DNA of 64,000 nt from Theristus sp. LFF4_11 (GCA_030248135.1 JASANC010002024.1:24537-88536); one strand, 5' to 3'; positions 23,997-36,716 are shown, counted from the first letter of the stretch. Notes: generated by a model not told the origin, from the sequence alone. Numbers and translations are program-made.

Positions 23997-26900
23997 TCAC
24001 TTGTCCCCAAAGAAGCCGTCCGTGTCGATCTCGATGTCGTCTAAGAATCCGCCGCCACCGCCGCTGCCCCGGCCATGGCCTCTGCCTCTGCTCTGCGTTC
24101 GGCTGCTTGCAGCTTTGTTGCAGTTTCTCTTTTTGTCGTCCAACATGTTCTCCAGTGAGCTTTCGGCGATTTCCGAACTCGATTGCGTCTGAACAAATCA
24201 ATACTCTGTTGAGATCTACAGTCTTAACTCTTTTTAATGGGCAACTGGATGATTGGTGTTGTGGTCACGTGATGCATGCATTCTGTGCAAGACGACCGCC
24301 GCAATTCTCAGCAATTCGTGCACAGAATGCATGCATCAACCAATCAGCTAGTTGCAAACGTTATTGAGTTAGACTGTATGTGCAAACCAACAAACTCCGC
24401 CTTCAGCAGTAATATGCCTGCACATAATGCGCACGCGCATCACCAACCAATGGAGTTAGACTTTATAATCAGTGCAACCGCGACGCAGTTCTTTCGCCTA
24501 TAATCGGTGGATCAGATAATGCACCCACCTGCGTTCCACATTCGCCGCAGAAAAGGCCAGTCCATTTCTGTTTCAGCTCATCCCAGATTGACTTCAACAC
24601 CAACAGTGTTTCGCCGAGTTCACTTGGGATTTCGCCGCCGTTGAATGCGAGCACTGCATTGATCGCTGCAACACGCGCAACAAACACAGGCACTTGCGGT
24701 CAGTTTTATGACAAAAATGCTAAACACTGGAAAAAAGTGATAACCTCTGTAACGAAAACAAAATGCACGTTGTAAAACCTTAGTTTGTTCACTATGTGTG
24801 ATCTTTTATTTTGGTCCTGAGACTCAATGCGCGCATAGAGGTTAATGCACGACGCGGGAAATCAAAATTAGCAAAGTGAACTGAGTCCCTAATTAGGACC
24901 GAGTCACTTATGCGATTTTGAATTTCCTCATGAAGATTGAACCCAGTTTCCTTTCTGCGTCTGCACACGTATTCAGTCGCAGAATCTAAAAAATTGATAA
25001 TACCAGCACACCAGCTCATGCTGTATTATCCTTTTAATTTGATGACCGATTCGCAGAGCGTTTGCAAACTCAATCTCTATTCACTACTCTCACCTGCTTT
25101 TTTAATGTTTTTGATGCGATTTTTCATTGCCGGCCACTGATTAGCACGGTTGGTCGATACGTAACAAGCCTGCAAGGAGAGAATATAAAAAAGTGAACAG
25201 CAGTCAGCAATTATACTGCTATAACTTGTCAAACAAGCCACGGTCTGTTGGACGATGATGGAAACAAAAAGTGAAAAACGCTTAAATGCATGAACGACAA
25301 CAATTGTTTTCGCACGCCCACCTCGAACTGGCACTCGAGATCACCACGCAGAAACAGCTTTTTGAGTTCCTGCCAATTCTGGCCGCCTTTGATGACGTTG
25401 ACCGTTTTTTGGAGCGCTTCTTTTGCGCACCTTCAACGGAAGAAACTCTGTTGAAAGATCATGGAAAAAAAGAACGAAAAACTTTAAAAAAACTAATAAT
25501 GAAGATGTCATCAAGTTTTTCAAACATACGCACTTGCAGATGGAATATCGCGCTTTATTGTGTCGAACCAAACACGACGGCGAATAACTGAAAAAACAAG
25601 CCACAAACAAACTACAGGATGGGCTAGAAACAACTGTTTCTGCTGAATTTCGACGCTGAGCGTGCCCGAAAACAACGAACACCACATTGATAAACGGTGT
25701 CTCGAAGAGCTCCGAAACAAAGGTGACACAATAAACATTCAGTCTCATGCTGAGAATTGTCTGTTTTTTTATTGGTAAAATTCTCGTGCTCGGGTAATGC
25801 AACTTTTCAGCGTTTTGTTGTCGTTTGCTACGACAGCAGGTTAAAAAATTTTTTGACTGAAACTTGTTTGAATGATAATGCCATGCAAAATGTGCACCGC
25901 ATGATCAGGCCACCTTGACTCGCAGCTGTCGCGCACCGCGCACACCGTCTCCTCGCCGTCGTTGACGTGCTCCACAAGACAGTCGATGTGCGACTGCGCC
26001 GTCGAACCGCTCGACCCACGACACCCGTGGCATTTCAGCAGGTGATAGCGCGTCACCGTGTGATAGATGATCACTTGCTTGCTGTCATAGTGATCAGTCA
26101 ACGTTTGGTTTACGGTAATTATGGCATGAAAGATAACATAAAAGTATCATCAATTTTTTTCAGATTCTGCGGCTGATGAATGCGTGAAGAAAGAAAATTA
26201 GTTCCAATCTTCATGTGGCAATTCAAAATCGCCGAAATGACTCGGCCCTATTGAAGGGACTCGGATCACTTTGCCAATTTTGAATTCCCGCGTCACGCAT
26301 GAAACTACCGTATTACCCCCAATAAACCCCCATGGGGGATTAATACGTCAGCGACTTTTAGGGGTGGGGGTTTATTGGTGGGGGGGGCGGATTATTTGTG
26401 GGGGGGGGTTTATTTTACAAAAAATTCTAGGGGTGGGGGTTTGTTGAAAAATGGCAAAAATACATTGCATGGCAGGCAAGAAAGTCGCAGAAACTTCTAC
26501 TCTACATAGAAATTTCCTTTTATAACAGCCTTTTGTAATGAAATTACTATTAACTCACCCATTTGGGGCCTTTGGTAGCACAATTTCATCATTTTCACTG
26601 CAACCAGCCACTGAATTCGCTGGGTATGTGTTTCAAACAGGTCTCCAATAATCCAATAATCCAATAATCCCCCCCCCCCACAATAATTATTTGTGGGGGG
26701 GGGGATTATTCGGAAACTGGTCGGGGGGGTGGGGGTTTATTGGTGGGGGGGGATTAATGGTGGGGGGGGGTTTAATGGGGGTAATACGGTATGTTCATGT
26801 GCGCATTATGTCTCGGAACCAAATTAAAAGATCATACACAGATAAAAAAACGACAACGAAGATTATAAATAGCAATAAATGCAAGGAATAGTCGCTGGCT

Positions 26901-29811
26901 CCATACGTACATGTCGTCCATTGAGAACTCTTCGAGTCCAGGAATGTCGGGCATTACCAACGGTGGATGCATTCCTCCACCCGGCGCAGGATGATCAACC
27001 GTACACTCCTCCATCAAGGTTGCCGCAAGTTTCTGCAAATACAGTATGCTTGTTTAAACCTGTCACTTTTTTGCGCAGAATACAGAGCTCGCGAAAGCAG
27101 AAAGAACGGGATCGAAATGTACAGTTGCAAGAAAGCATGTTGAGTCAGGAATAGATTTCAACCTTGATTTCAACCAAACACGATACATTTTGTTCTTCTT
27201 TGCTGTAATTAATTCAAAGCTTTTCGCGTGCTCTGTATTCTGCCAAAAATGACAGGTTTAAACAGACATACTGTACACGCTGTACAATGGCTCAATATGC
27301 TCGACGTAAAGTGTAAGAAGACCAGAAAGAAGGTCACACGCTGAAAAAATGTCCGAACTCAAGTTCGATGTCGTGTCCCGCGTCGTGTCCTGTCCCGGAT
27401 AGTTACTTCTGGAAACAAAACACGGCTCGGGACACTAGTTGGAACATTGTAGCGAGTCACAACCCGCAAAAGGCACCTTGAAGTAGACGATCATGCATTT
27501 GCCGACGTCTTGCGGCACCGCCTCGAGCAGCCCAAAGATCTCGTCTGCCGCGTACCTCCACGGGCACTGCTCCATACGGGCACGGGTGCCCTCGGCGCAA
27601 CAGGGACACGGCACGAACAGATCCAGTGCCTTTGTGCCATCGTACGACGGAATCGTTGGGCAACTCGCTCTGAAAGAAGTTTATTAAAAATACTGCACTT
27701 GAGAAACAATGCTCAAAGTCAAACAAACAAAGCTCAGAAAGAACTGTTGCTATATGTGCGGTTTGCTTATTGGCTATATTCATACATGGCTTAGCAGCGA
27801 AAAGCTTCATACGGAGGCAGCAGTATTGTGAGAGTGAGCTTGGTCAAGAGACGCTGCCACTTCCACGCACCCATATGCCTCAAAGAAACTGAACTTTGCA
27901 GGGCAGGCCAGCGAAACTCAAATGTCGGGGAAAAATGACACAAAACCAATTTCGAAAGGCAAACTGACGAGCGGAAACAGCCTTTGGCGTGTGCTTGAAC
28001 GGATGGCTTCGTTTCACTAATGAGATTATCAATTCTGTCCTCAACGCGATCGATTAAACAAGCCAAGTAACCTGAAAATAAAGCGGTTTACTAAATCAAT
28101 TTACTGCAATTTATTACCTTTTATTTTGGTCCCGAGACTCAATGCGCGCACCGATATAACAGTTTCATGTATGACGCGGGAGTTCAAAATTGGTAAAGTG
28201 ATCCGCGTTCCTAAATAGGGACGGGACAATCAGGCTAATTGCCACATTAAAATAGAAACGAGTTTCCTTTCTACATTTGCGAAAGCATTGAGTCGCAGAA
28301 CCAAAAACATTAATAATACCGGCATCAGGGTGTTGCAAAAAAACTACACACATGGGCAACACGGCTCGTTTTCGAGTCTGCTTCAATGTTTTGGTCTGCA
28401 TTGGGAACACTGCCTAAAAATTGCCATTGATTGCGTTAAAATTTCACTGAAAAACTCGTATTGCATGAAGCACAGCAACGCTCTGAAATCGAAGCTATAA
28501 AATCGTTGGTCTCGAACAGATTCGGTATCGCAACTTGGCAGCTCAGTTGCGACGGACTACAAATAGCTTAGTGGAGTAAATATATACCAACCAGGTATAT
28601 ATTTACAATATGATCAAAATCGTGGGCAAAGAAAATCTAAGTCACCTCGAAGGATGATTAGACAAGATGCAAGAAAAATTCACAGAAACACAATGACATA
28701 GAAAAAGCGAAAAGGAACAAAAGTTGAACGATGATGAAGTGAAGAGCAGAAGTGAAGGGCACGACCCTTTTATACAATGCCATTCGCGATGCGTGGTTGG
28801 AGCGACAGGTTGCTGAAATGGCTATCCTTCTTTTGTTGCGAAAGAAGAAGTTGAAATCATAGAAAATAGATCGTTATTTTAATGGTGATAGTCACTTTCT
28901 GTGCCTAGATGTCAGCTGTTGTTTCAGTCAGCTGTTGAATAACGGAAAAAGAAAAATTTTGCTAGAAAACAACCATTAAAATCTGTCCATAAATGGCCCA
29001 ATAATATTAGCTGAAATGGAAAAGCAATAAAGCTGAATGAAGCAATTGAAGAAACATAACTTAAACACCATGTGCGTTCCAAAAATAACTAAAGCCTGCA
29101 ATTTAACCAAAATTAAACGACCGTCCCATGCCACGATTCAATTGGTCATTTGACCCACAGGTGTTAAATGACTTTTTTCCGACACAAAAATGGAATTTGT
29201 AATTCAATGTCTATTTGTGTCCGTCGTGTTCACGACATTCGGGGACGTTTATTGTCAAATTTGGAGTTTTCAGTTTTTTCGAGTTTTAAAAAATGTCACA
29301 AATTCAATTGAAAATGTTGTAGTGTTTTCAAGTTTTGAAGTTGAAGTTTGAACTTTGAAGTTTTTAAACATAATTTCAACGCAACATCACTTTGCAAGCA
29401 TTTTTCACGCTGTGTTCCAAAGTTGACGTTAAAATATTGAACCAAACTCCAGAACGAGCCATTTTACGAGCCATTGTAGTTTTTTGCAAAACCCTGTACA
29501 TGCGTGTAGTCGCATGACATTAATCATTCAAAACTTGTGTGTTTTCAACTTGGATGCAAGAAATCGTGCAAATGCAAACGAACGCGCGATGTCATTGTGA
29601 CAGACGTCGATGCCACTGCTGCCAAACGACGGACACACCCGGGCATCCGTGCACGCAGCAGCAAAAAGCTGCAAACAACAAAACGATGGTTTATGAATGA
29701 GATGATTTTGGTGTGTGAAAAATAAATCATGGTGGAGTTTTAGAAAGCCTTGAATCGACAACTGAGCGAATTCGAAGAAAAACAACTGACCAAAAACAGT
29801 ATCTTCCACAT
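23997..29811 (-). CDS. P1: secreted cysteine-rich protein of unknown family
   Basis: I do not recognise this family. Eleven exons: 29811-29791, 29668-29584, 28071-27969, 27669-27477, 27032-26911, 26081-25914, 25587-25534, 25430-25322, 25169-25094, 24665-24529, 24188-23997; 419 residues, frame kept at all ten junctions. The N terminus MWKILFLLFAAACTDARVC is a short signal peptide split by a phase-0 intron after seven codons. The mature part has about 25 cysteines and no transmembrane helix, so it should be secreted or lumenal. Landmarks: an acidic-amphipathic helix (VEDRIDNLI), CPWRYAADEIFGLLEAV then GKCMIVYFK, PLVMPDIPGLEEFSMDD, YHLLKCHGC, NWQELKKLFLRGDLECQFE, KSIWDELKQKWTGLFCGECG, a Gly/Arg-rich linker and the tail DTDGFFGDK. 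P2 (37259-41532) is a paralogue with the same exon phases. Introns hold family B, C, D and E elements. The gene model is strong; the function is unknown. Confidence 0.86.
24225..24380 (+). mobile_element. MITE family B copy in P1 intron 10
   Basis: Mirror arms: CAACTGGATGATTGGTGTTG on the left and CAACCAATCAGCTAGTTGCA on the right, around GATGCATGCATTCTGTGCA. Outer GTTAGACTGTA end. Confidence 0.7.
24801..25003 (-). mobile_element. MITE family C copy in P1 intron 9
   Basis: Bounded by TTTTATTTTGGTCCTGAGAC and ATTCAGTCGCAGAATC; the interior carries ACGACGCGGGAAATCAAAAT and GACCGAGTCACTTATGCGAT. Confidence 0.8.
26193..26822 (-). mobile_element. MITE family C copy split by a family E insertion (P1 intron 5)
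   Basis: Family C sequence runs 26200-26305 up to GTCACGCATGAAAC and resumes at 26792 with TGTTCATGTGCGCATTATG, ending TCTCGGAACCAAATTAAA. Intact copies (40200-40270) read straight through this point. Confidence 0.8.
26306..26791. mobile_element. Family E element with G/C runs, nested in family C
   Basis: 486 bp starting TACCGTATTACCCCCAATAA and ending with the complement GGGGGTAATACGGTA. Ends match the TACCGTA/TACGGTA ends of the element at 21640-21905. Interior has long poly-G runs with TTTATTGGTGGGGGGG repeated. Confidence 0.83.
27040..27275. mobile_element. MITE family D copy in P1 intron 4
   Basis: Left end CTTGTTTAAACCTGTCACTT with AATACAGAGCTCGCGAAAG, right end GTATTCTGCCAAAAATGACA then GGTTTAAACAGACATACTGT. 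The two ends are inverted. Related copies: 21460-21540 (part), 42845-43045 and 58745-58935. Confidence 0.75.
28118..28318 (-). mobile_element. MITE family C copy in P1 intron 2
   Basis: Bounded by TTTTATTTTGGTCCCGAGAC and TGAGTCGCAGAACCAAAAAC; interior GACGCGGGAGTTCAAAATTG. Confidence 0.8.
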
Positions 29812-32028
29812 TCTGCGGCTCGGCTCGCGTCTGGTTGTTTTTTGCTCACTGGTTGCACAAAGGCGGTCTGGACTGGTTGAATATTATCGATCAATTAAAA
29901 CAAGTCGAAATTCTGCTGTTCACAATGTTGTTTATTCTTTTCCTCGCCGTGTGAAGTGTTGGACAGTGTAATAATGTATTTTCAAACTCGTTCGTATAGA
30001 AAAGTGTGAATCTAATATTTTGAATGTTGAAAGAATGAGAGTTTCTTTTAGTGTCGTATTGGATAACAGTTTCGTTCGCTTTTAAACCTGACCAAAAATA
30101 GCAAACAATTTGTGCGATATCTTTATCCACGGGAAATGTTACGGGTTACACTTGACAAAATCTTTGAAACGGCAGCACAAGCAAATTCGTGCAAAGTGGT
30201 AGTGAATCAGAAATTCTTTTGGATAAATCGATGGCTTGAAAGTTGCCTTGCTCGCCCACACAAACTTGTTTCTGCACGTCTTGGTCATGCAATCGGTTAA
30301 AACGTGGAAACAGTTTTCGGTAATTTGACAGCTGTTAATCACCAATAAACACAGTCTGCAGTTCTTCCTTGCCACCCACGCTCTTTTTTGCGGGCATTTT
30401 ATATTGCACTAATGTGCTTTTACAAAAATAATTCATTTTTAATGCATTGCAATATGACATTGCAATTCGACTTTAATAAAGCACAATTTGTGTGTCCAAT
30501 TTTCAAGTTGGTCCTTTTTGATAGACTCTTATCTATTGACCATTGACAATGACACGGGGAAGGGACAATTCATGCCACATGGACTTACACTCTTTTCAAG
30601 TTTTTTTTCCCCAAATCATCGTTGATTTCATAATGGCACGATGTTGTAATAATGTTGTGATACACTGACGTAATGGTGAAAGAAAGACACAGTGTTGACG
30701 TGAGCAGCGGCTGTCAACAACAATAAATATAATATGATGTTGTGTTGCACTTCTGTTACCAGTGCTTCTCGACGTCGAGAAGAAAAAGCAAGTTGCAGCG
30801 TTATTTCATGCATCAACGAAATGCATGTACGCAAAAAGACAGTTCAAGGCTTGCGCAATGTAAAAACATACTCAGTTTGCTTGCTGAAGAAGTGGGGTTG
30901 TAAAAAAAACGGCTGTTCAAATTAGCATTTCGTGTCCAGTGCTGACAGCAGGGAACACGTCGCGGTTCGTCAACACCCGCAATTGACGTGTCTGCAGCAT
31001 GACTGGGAAAACCAGTTTAATTCAAACCCATTCTCGCAAATCCCGAGTGTAGATTGAGTAAAATAATGAAAGAAACATCTGAAATGATGTGGACGATAAT
31101 AATGGAAACCTTTTTTAATCGACACTGTGCAAAACTAACCAAATTCAAAACAGACAGAAAAAAATCACATTTTCCACATGGCTATTCATCTTTTTTTTGA
31201 ACAGTAACAATTGGGCTGTGAAATTTTGAAAGAAAATTGTTTGAATGAAGATCGTCTGGTGGGGTACGACTCTGTCTGTGATTGGCAGCAATCGTACGAT
31301 CGTCGTCAATCGTTTCAACAACATAATAACTTTTCATATTATGTGTCAAAAAGAGAAACTCTTCACTGTGCAACCAAGGGAATATTATTTGAAATACAAT
31401 AGCAATGTCATGCAAGAACATTTCCACTTGAGTGTAGAGGTGATTGAGAACTAAAGTGATTAAAAATCACTGCAGTCAACATGAGTTTCTGGCTGGTGCT
31501 ACCAAAAATGACACCACCACTGACAGCCAGAATGACAATACAAGGTCGGCAACTGTTTTTTTTTTCTTGGCAATGCAGGAATCAGAACATTTTGAAAGGG
31601 TGGTGTACAGTCAGTAGAGTGTTAACAAAACGTGTCCCCACCACGCCCATGGGGTGGAGGACAACCCAGGTGCGACACCCAGGTCGCATCGCGGGGGAAA
31701 ATGTTGCACTGCTGCATTTGAGTCGCAGTTTTACAATTATTTATTCCACTGGTTCTTCGACATATTGTTGTTGTATACGGTTTCCGGAATTGTCACCGGA
31801 AATGTCCCGCGGTGTGCTGTGCCCATGGGGTGCCCTCAGCCCTGATGCGCTGTCTGCTTGAGCTGCCCTCACCGCTGTGGGGTATACTTGCCGTCACACG
31901 GTGTGCTCGCATTGGGTAACATTTTCGGTAGTGTGAACCACACAGCGGCAAACGCATCACATGACGGAAGCGCACCGCGTTTTACGACACTGTTACACAG
32001 CTATGGTGCGGCCAACAGGTATATCACA
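29812..32028. other. Spacer between P1 and the glycosyltransferase, no firm gene
   Basis: Contains the P1 promoter region and the glycosyltransferase 3' flank. A minus-strand ATG frame at about 30397 (MPAKKSVGG) with a following GTGATT could be a first exon, but no consistent downstream exon was found. 31610-31900 has several CCCATGGGGTGG-type boxes of unknown nature. Confidence 0.4.
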
Positions 32029-35000
32029 TCAACTTCTGCTTGTCTTTGTCTTGTCTTCTGTCAGATCACAATGCTCAGTCGTCTCAGTATCCGGATAAAT
32101 CGAATCCAGTTCACGTTGAAATTGTTGAAACAACGCCCGTTCACTGACGTCACCAGAACGCTGCGCGCGTCCTTGATCATCAGGCGTCCGGTATTGAATG
32201 CCGCGGCGTATCAGGAACACGTTGGTCAAGATGTGGAATGTGAAACCTGCACGACACATCTCGTATGCCTGCAAACGCACGATATACTCATCGGAACACG
32301 GTGGTTGTTCAAACAGCAAACCAGATCTCTGCGCTAAAGTGAAATATTTCGGGCGGGGGCCGGTGTCATGCTATATTTTTACCCCCCCGGTCATTCTATG
32401 GCAACTTGTCGCTGCCATGGAATAACCTACCTTGCCATATTTTGACCTACCCGTCGAAACTCAGTGTATGGAGATAGCTGAGAAGGGAAACGTTTTATAC
32501 GAGCGCTGTGCTAGTCGCTCTCGAGGACGAGGTTGCTTTGCAGTTTGAACGACCATGCCATGGCTCGGTTTTTTTGGTTTTTTGTTCAAGTTTTCACGTT
32601 CAAGTTCAAGTCCAAGTTTTTGTTCAAAAAAATAAAAAAGAGGGCGGTGGCGACGTAGCCGCAAGCCCCTCCCTGTTACCAGATCCATGGGTAATAGTTA
32701 TGGGCACCTCATCCGCGCCAACCACACACCAGCGAAACACGGGGGACGCACAATTTTTCTGTTTTTGCACAGAATTTACAGATTCTTGATTTACAGAAGT
32801 TCTGCACAGAATTTGCACAGAATTTGGCACATGATGTGATTTCGGACTAAACCGGAAAGGACAGTTAAAAAATAATTTTAAAACTATTTTACACTTTTCA
32901 GTAAAACAAACGCGGCGCAAAAATATAGCTGTTATGTACTTGTATCCGTGTGTCCATTAGAGACTTGAAAAGAGTTGTCGAGCCAAGTCTCTCACTGCTT
33001 ACACAAAGCCATATTCCTCCTTTTATATGCGTCTCCCGCATTTTTAGATAATAAAAAAAGGGCGGTGGCGACGCAGCCACAAGCCCCTATTACCAAGCCA
33101 TGGGTAATAGTTATGGGCCTGCTTCATCCGTGCCAACCACACACCCAGCGAAACACGGGGGACGCACAGGTTTCCCTGCTCCGGCAACCCCAAAGCCGGA
33201 CTCGGCCACGACCCCCGGGTTTAGCCGGCGGCCTGGCTTCGCTGCCCCCGGAGGAGCTGTGAATCGCCAAATCAGCAACTTGCCAGATCGTTTTTATAAT
33301 AGTTGACTAGGTGTGAAACACGAGCCTTATCGTTCGGTAGTCAGCACCAATCGATAAGTTGCCCATTCGTATGTTTCATTGTGTGCCGATTTTTGCATGC
33401 CCTGTGAGTACAGTGACAAGAAGCACACACATTTTTAGCAGTTCTCTGCATCACAAAGCAAAAATATCAACGTGCTGTCCTTTTCTGTTTGAAAACGTTG
33501 GTCAGTTATTCAACGTAGGCAAGAGTCTATTCAACGTGGGCTCCCATGGGCAGCGAGTTTCACTCCCAACTCTAAATAATAGCAATGGTGTCGTGAACAC
33601 CCACTGGGAAAAAATAGTTGCGCGATAACGGATCATTTTTTTGTGTTTTTCTCTGTCATTCATGTGCAGGTGACTGAATTTCTCTGAAATTTTGCTCAAA
33701 TCTAAGTTGAACTTTCCTGAACAACTGTCTAAAATGTCATTGAATATGGTTCAACACAACTCGAGAAATAACGCGTCAAACACCTACCCACTACTTCTTA
33801 ATTGTTCCTCTACAGAAAATTACCAAAAATAACATGTTTTGCCATAATTTGACCCCCCGGTCAAAATATGGCGGTGGTAAAAATAGGGCATGACACCGGC
33901 AAAAACTGACGCACCCACGAACAGACACCTGATCCATCGATCCATTTATTGCACAAAAAGCAGGAAACTCCGATAAAACTGTATGAAAAGCATATGCGAT
34001 AACGTGGCGAAACCAGTAACACCGAAATTCAGAACACACAAGAATCCTAACCTGTTGCATTCTGCTGCCACCGGCACGAAATCGATTGTCAAACGCGGGC
34101 GTGGCTGCAGCGCGCGCAGCAAACACCGGCTGCCAGCAAGGCGCCATCCAGCGCGTCGACGTCAGCACCGTTGGACGGGTGTCGTTCGGCTCGCGCACCG
34201 CGTCTGTCAATGTTGGCGGCCCAATCCAATCGTCGTAGCCGGGAATCGCGTGGCAAGTTCTTGTGTGCTGCAAACACGCCAACATCTACGCGTGAAACCT
34301 CATTGGATCAAATCTATCAATCGCCATGACCCGACATTCCACAAAATCATCATCGGCTGGATTTTGCGTATGGAGATTGTATGATCCACTGGATGAAAAC
34401 ATCACAAAAACCGTTTATGATCATTTATTTTCGTCCCGAGACTCTATGCGCGTATAGATCGGTAAACAGTTTCGTGGGTGACGCGGGAATTCAAAATTGG
34501 CAAAGTGATCCGAGTCTCCTAAATAGAGCCGAGTCACTCAGGCGACTTTGAATTGCCACATAAAGATTGAAACTGGTTTCCTTTCCACACGTCTGCAGTC
34601 TGCACACGCATTCAGTCTCAGACCCTAAAAAACTTGACAACACAAATATTTCACCTTGTGATAATGAAACGGCACTGCAGCGCCAAAGGCCAGCCACTTT
34701 CGGAGCGCTTGTTTCGTCAACGGCAACCGACGTGTGGTGCTCCTTCGATGGTCAACTTCAAAGACGGGCACAACGAACACTGCGGATAGCGCTGTTGTGT
34801 CATTCAGTTGCTGCAGGAACTCGCTCAACATCGTGCTACATCGCAAACACGCCAACAAATCGACATCGGCTACCAATTCGTATTTTGTCAAAGTTCCTGA
34901 GAGTTTCAACCAACAGTCAGAAGCGTGTGTCACAGCAGCGCATGCGTAGCGCCGGGTGTGTTCTGCTGGTACAACTGCGCTGCACAGTCAAACTTGCTCA

Positions 35001-36520
35001 CCGCGAGACTGCTCTGTTTTTGTTTGTTTCTTTTTTTGATAATACTGAAAAGTCACGTTCACTGGCTTTCAGATGACCTTTGGTCATTGAAACCAACAGC
35101 GTTTGTTTTTGCGGTTCCGACTACAAGTAATTTGGAGTCACCAACCGGCTCGCGCCACATTGCGTCCAATATTCATCGGTTGCATTGTTGTCGTTCGTCC
35201 GTCGTCAGTCGGGTTGGCCAGCCACTGTAACGCCGCTTGAACGCACTCAATGGACTCGCAGTCGGTTGTCGCTGTGTGCTCATCAATGTGCAGCTCGCTC
35301 AATCGACTGCACCGAACGTCAGACGTGCTTGAGCTGGCCGTCTCCCAGAACAGGTGCAACGTGACGTTCGTAGAAATGGCTGCGTCGAGCTGTGCGTTTG
35401 AAGAAATGCGCTTGAAGTTGCGCATGTGATGAAACTCAAACTAAAAGCATCGGCATTTTGGTGAGTTTTCAGCGTTTTTTTCTTCAAACTTGAATGTTTG
35501 AATAATTGTTACAGTGGTTACGTATTATTAAAAGGGGGTTTTGGGGGGGGGGGGTTTTTTGGGGGGGTTGTTGGGGGGGTGGGGGTGTGGGGGGGGGGGG
35601 GGGGGGGGGGGGTATTTCAGAAATACACAACAGACCTGTTGCAGTCGTCGAAGCAGCGATACAATCGTGCGCAGCTGTTTCGGTTGCGGCACGAACACCG
35701 CCGCGGAGACGGGGCCCTGCCAGTGGAGCGCCTGCTGTGCGAGTGCGGCGATCTGCTGCAGATTGGCGACCGTCACCAAGGTCACCGTTGTCTCCTCCGT
35801 CGGCACGCTTTTGCTTGCAGTTGCACTGGAGTGTCTCGGCTGCACAGCGTGCATCAGCGCACAGTGACGATCGTTTGGAAAGGACAGCAAATGCGACACA
35901 CGTTGCTCGTCACTGTTTCGCTGAACTGCAACAGAAACCCTGAACGTCACACACACTGGAGAAATCATTTTGGGGGAGGGGCACAGAAAGACTTTGGAAA
36001 ATCAAGCAATTAACAAAAACGACAGTGTTAGCGCAACGCAGATACCCATCGAGCACCATAGAGCTCCAAAGCAGCTCTGTGTATTTGGATAGGCTGAACC
36101 AGGCGCACAAATTGTTTTTTCATTTTCTCTTGCGAAAGTTGTGGAGCTGGACGGCTCTTGCACCCTTCACACACCTAAATCCCGCCCTCTATACTTTGTG
36201 TGGGGCGAGACTGCAAGCTTAATCGAGCTCCATGGCACTCAAACTGCGCATTAATTGTAGCTGGCACTGTGCGGACGTTTCGGCGGCACAAAAGTTACAG
36301 AATAAGAAACGTTGAATAAATAAGACAATGTTTTTGTGGTAACATTAGTTCTTTACATACGTGTTGATTTTAATCGGCTGAGCTTCGAGTAGTGTGGAAT
36401 GACGTTGTTGAACACGTAGAAGAGAACGCTGATGTAAACCAACGAGAGCAACGGGTAGCGAAGTCGACAAAGTCGCGATATCTCTGACTGTTTGCACAAC
36501 TTCATCGGTGACACGTGCAT
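32029..36520 (-). CDS. Glycosyltransferase family 49 protein (B4GAT1/LARGE C-domain type)
   Basis: Exons 36520-36361, 35925-35636, 35410-35146, 34896-34655, 34267-34052 and 32268-32029 give about 470 residues with phases 1, 0, 1, 0, 0. Topology is type II Golgi: a short cytosolic N terminus, one helix at residues 22-41 (PLLSLVYISVLFYVF), then a lumenal catalytic domain. Family marks in order: VTLVTVANLQQIAALAQQAL then HWQGPVSAAVFV; MQPMNIGRNVARAG; the metal-binding DxD in YELVADVDLLA (249-251); AVFVVPVFEV; LTKQALRKWL; TCHAIPGYDDWIG; FDNRFRAGGSRMQQ; and AGFTFHILTNVFLIRRG. Vertebrate B4GAT1 adds glucuronic acid in the alpha-dystroglycan glycan, and nematodes have several bgnt-1 relatives; the substrate here is unknown. 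The exon 3 acceptor has an in-frame alternative at 35389 (7 residues shorter). Confidence 0.87.
32359..33900. mobile_element. 1.54-kb element with 25-bp inverted ends in glycosyltransferase intron 5
   Basis: Left end GCCGGTGTCATGCTATATTT, right end complement of GCCGGTGTCATGCCCTATTT. CCCCCGGTCA-type boxes sit just inside both ends. No transposase frame. The interior holds a half copy of the 12345-13376 arm (32911-33052) between direct repeats at 32634-32757 and 33051-33176 (GGCGGTGGCGACG ... CACGGGGGACGCACA). Confidence 0.78.
34417..34640 (-). mobile_element. MITE family C copy in glycosyltransferase intron 4
   Basis: Bounded by TTTATTTTCGTCCCGAGACT and TTCAGTCTCAGACCC; interior GTGACGCGGGAATTCAAAAT. 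Confidence 0.8.
35533..35612 (+). repeat. Poly-G tract in glycosyltransferase intron 2
   Basis: About 80 bases nearly all G on the plus strand, broken by a few T, starting 24 bases downstream of the exon 2 donor on the transcribed strand (where it is poly-C). Length in an assembly should be treated with caution. Confidence 0.8.
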
Positions 36521-36556
36521 TTGGCGCTTGATTGAAGGCAACTTTATTTGCGTTAC

Positions 36557-36716
36557 ATGCAGTCTATCTCAAAAACATGTCCAACTAGCTGATTGGTTGA
36601 TGCATGCATTCTGTGCACGAATTGCTGAGAATTGCGGAGTTCGGCTTGCACAGAATCCATGCATCACGTGACCACGAACCAATCAGCTAGTTGCGTATGT
36701 TATTGAATTAGACTGT
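36557..36716 (+). mobile_element. MITE family B copy between P2 and the glycosyltransferase
   Basis: Left TGCAGTCTATCTC with CCAACTAGCTGATTGGTTGA; right ACCAATCAGCTAGTTGCG with GAATTAGACTGTA. It sits 37 bp upstream of the glycosyltransferase ATG, so it may overlap its 5' untranslated region or core promoter. Confidence 0.78.

Noticed and set aside
29500..29960. Plus-strand frame ending with a hydrophobic LLFTMLFILFLAV stretch
   Set aside because: It overlaps P1 exons 1 and 2 antisense and no upstream exons connect to it; P1 is supported by its paralogue.
30130..30400. Possible minus-strand first exon (MPAKKSVGG) and following frames
   Set aside because: No consistent acceptor and phase could be found that joins it to a coding-like downstream exon.
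35498..36013. 171-codon plus-strand frame through the poly-G tract
   Set aside because: Antisense shadow of glycosyltransferase exon 2 joined to a homopolymer run.
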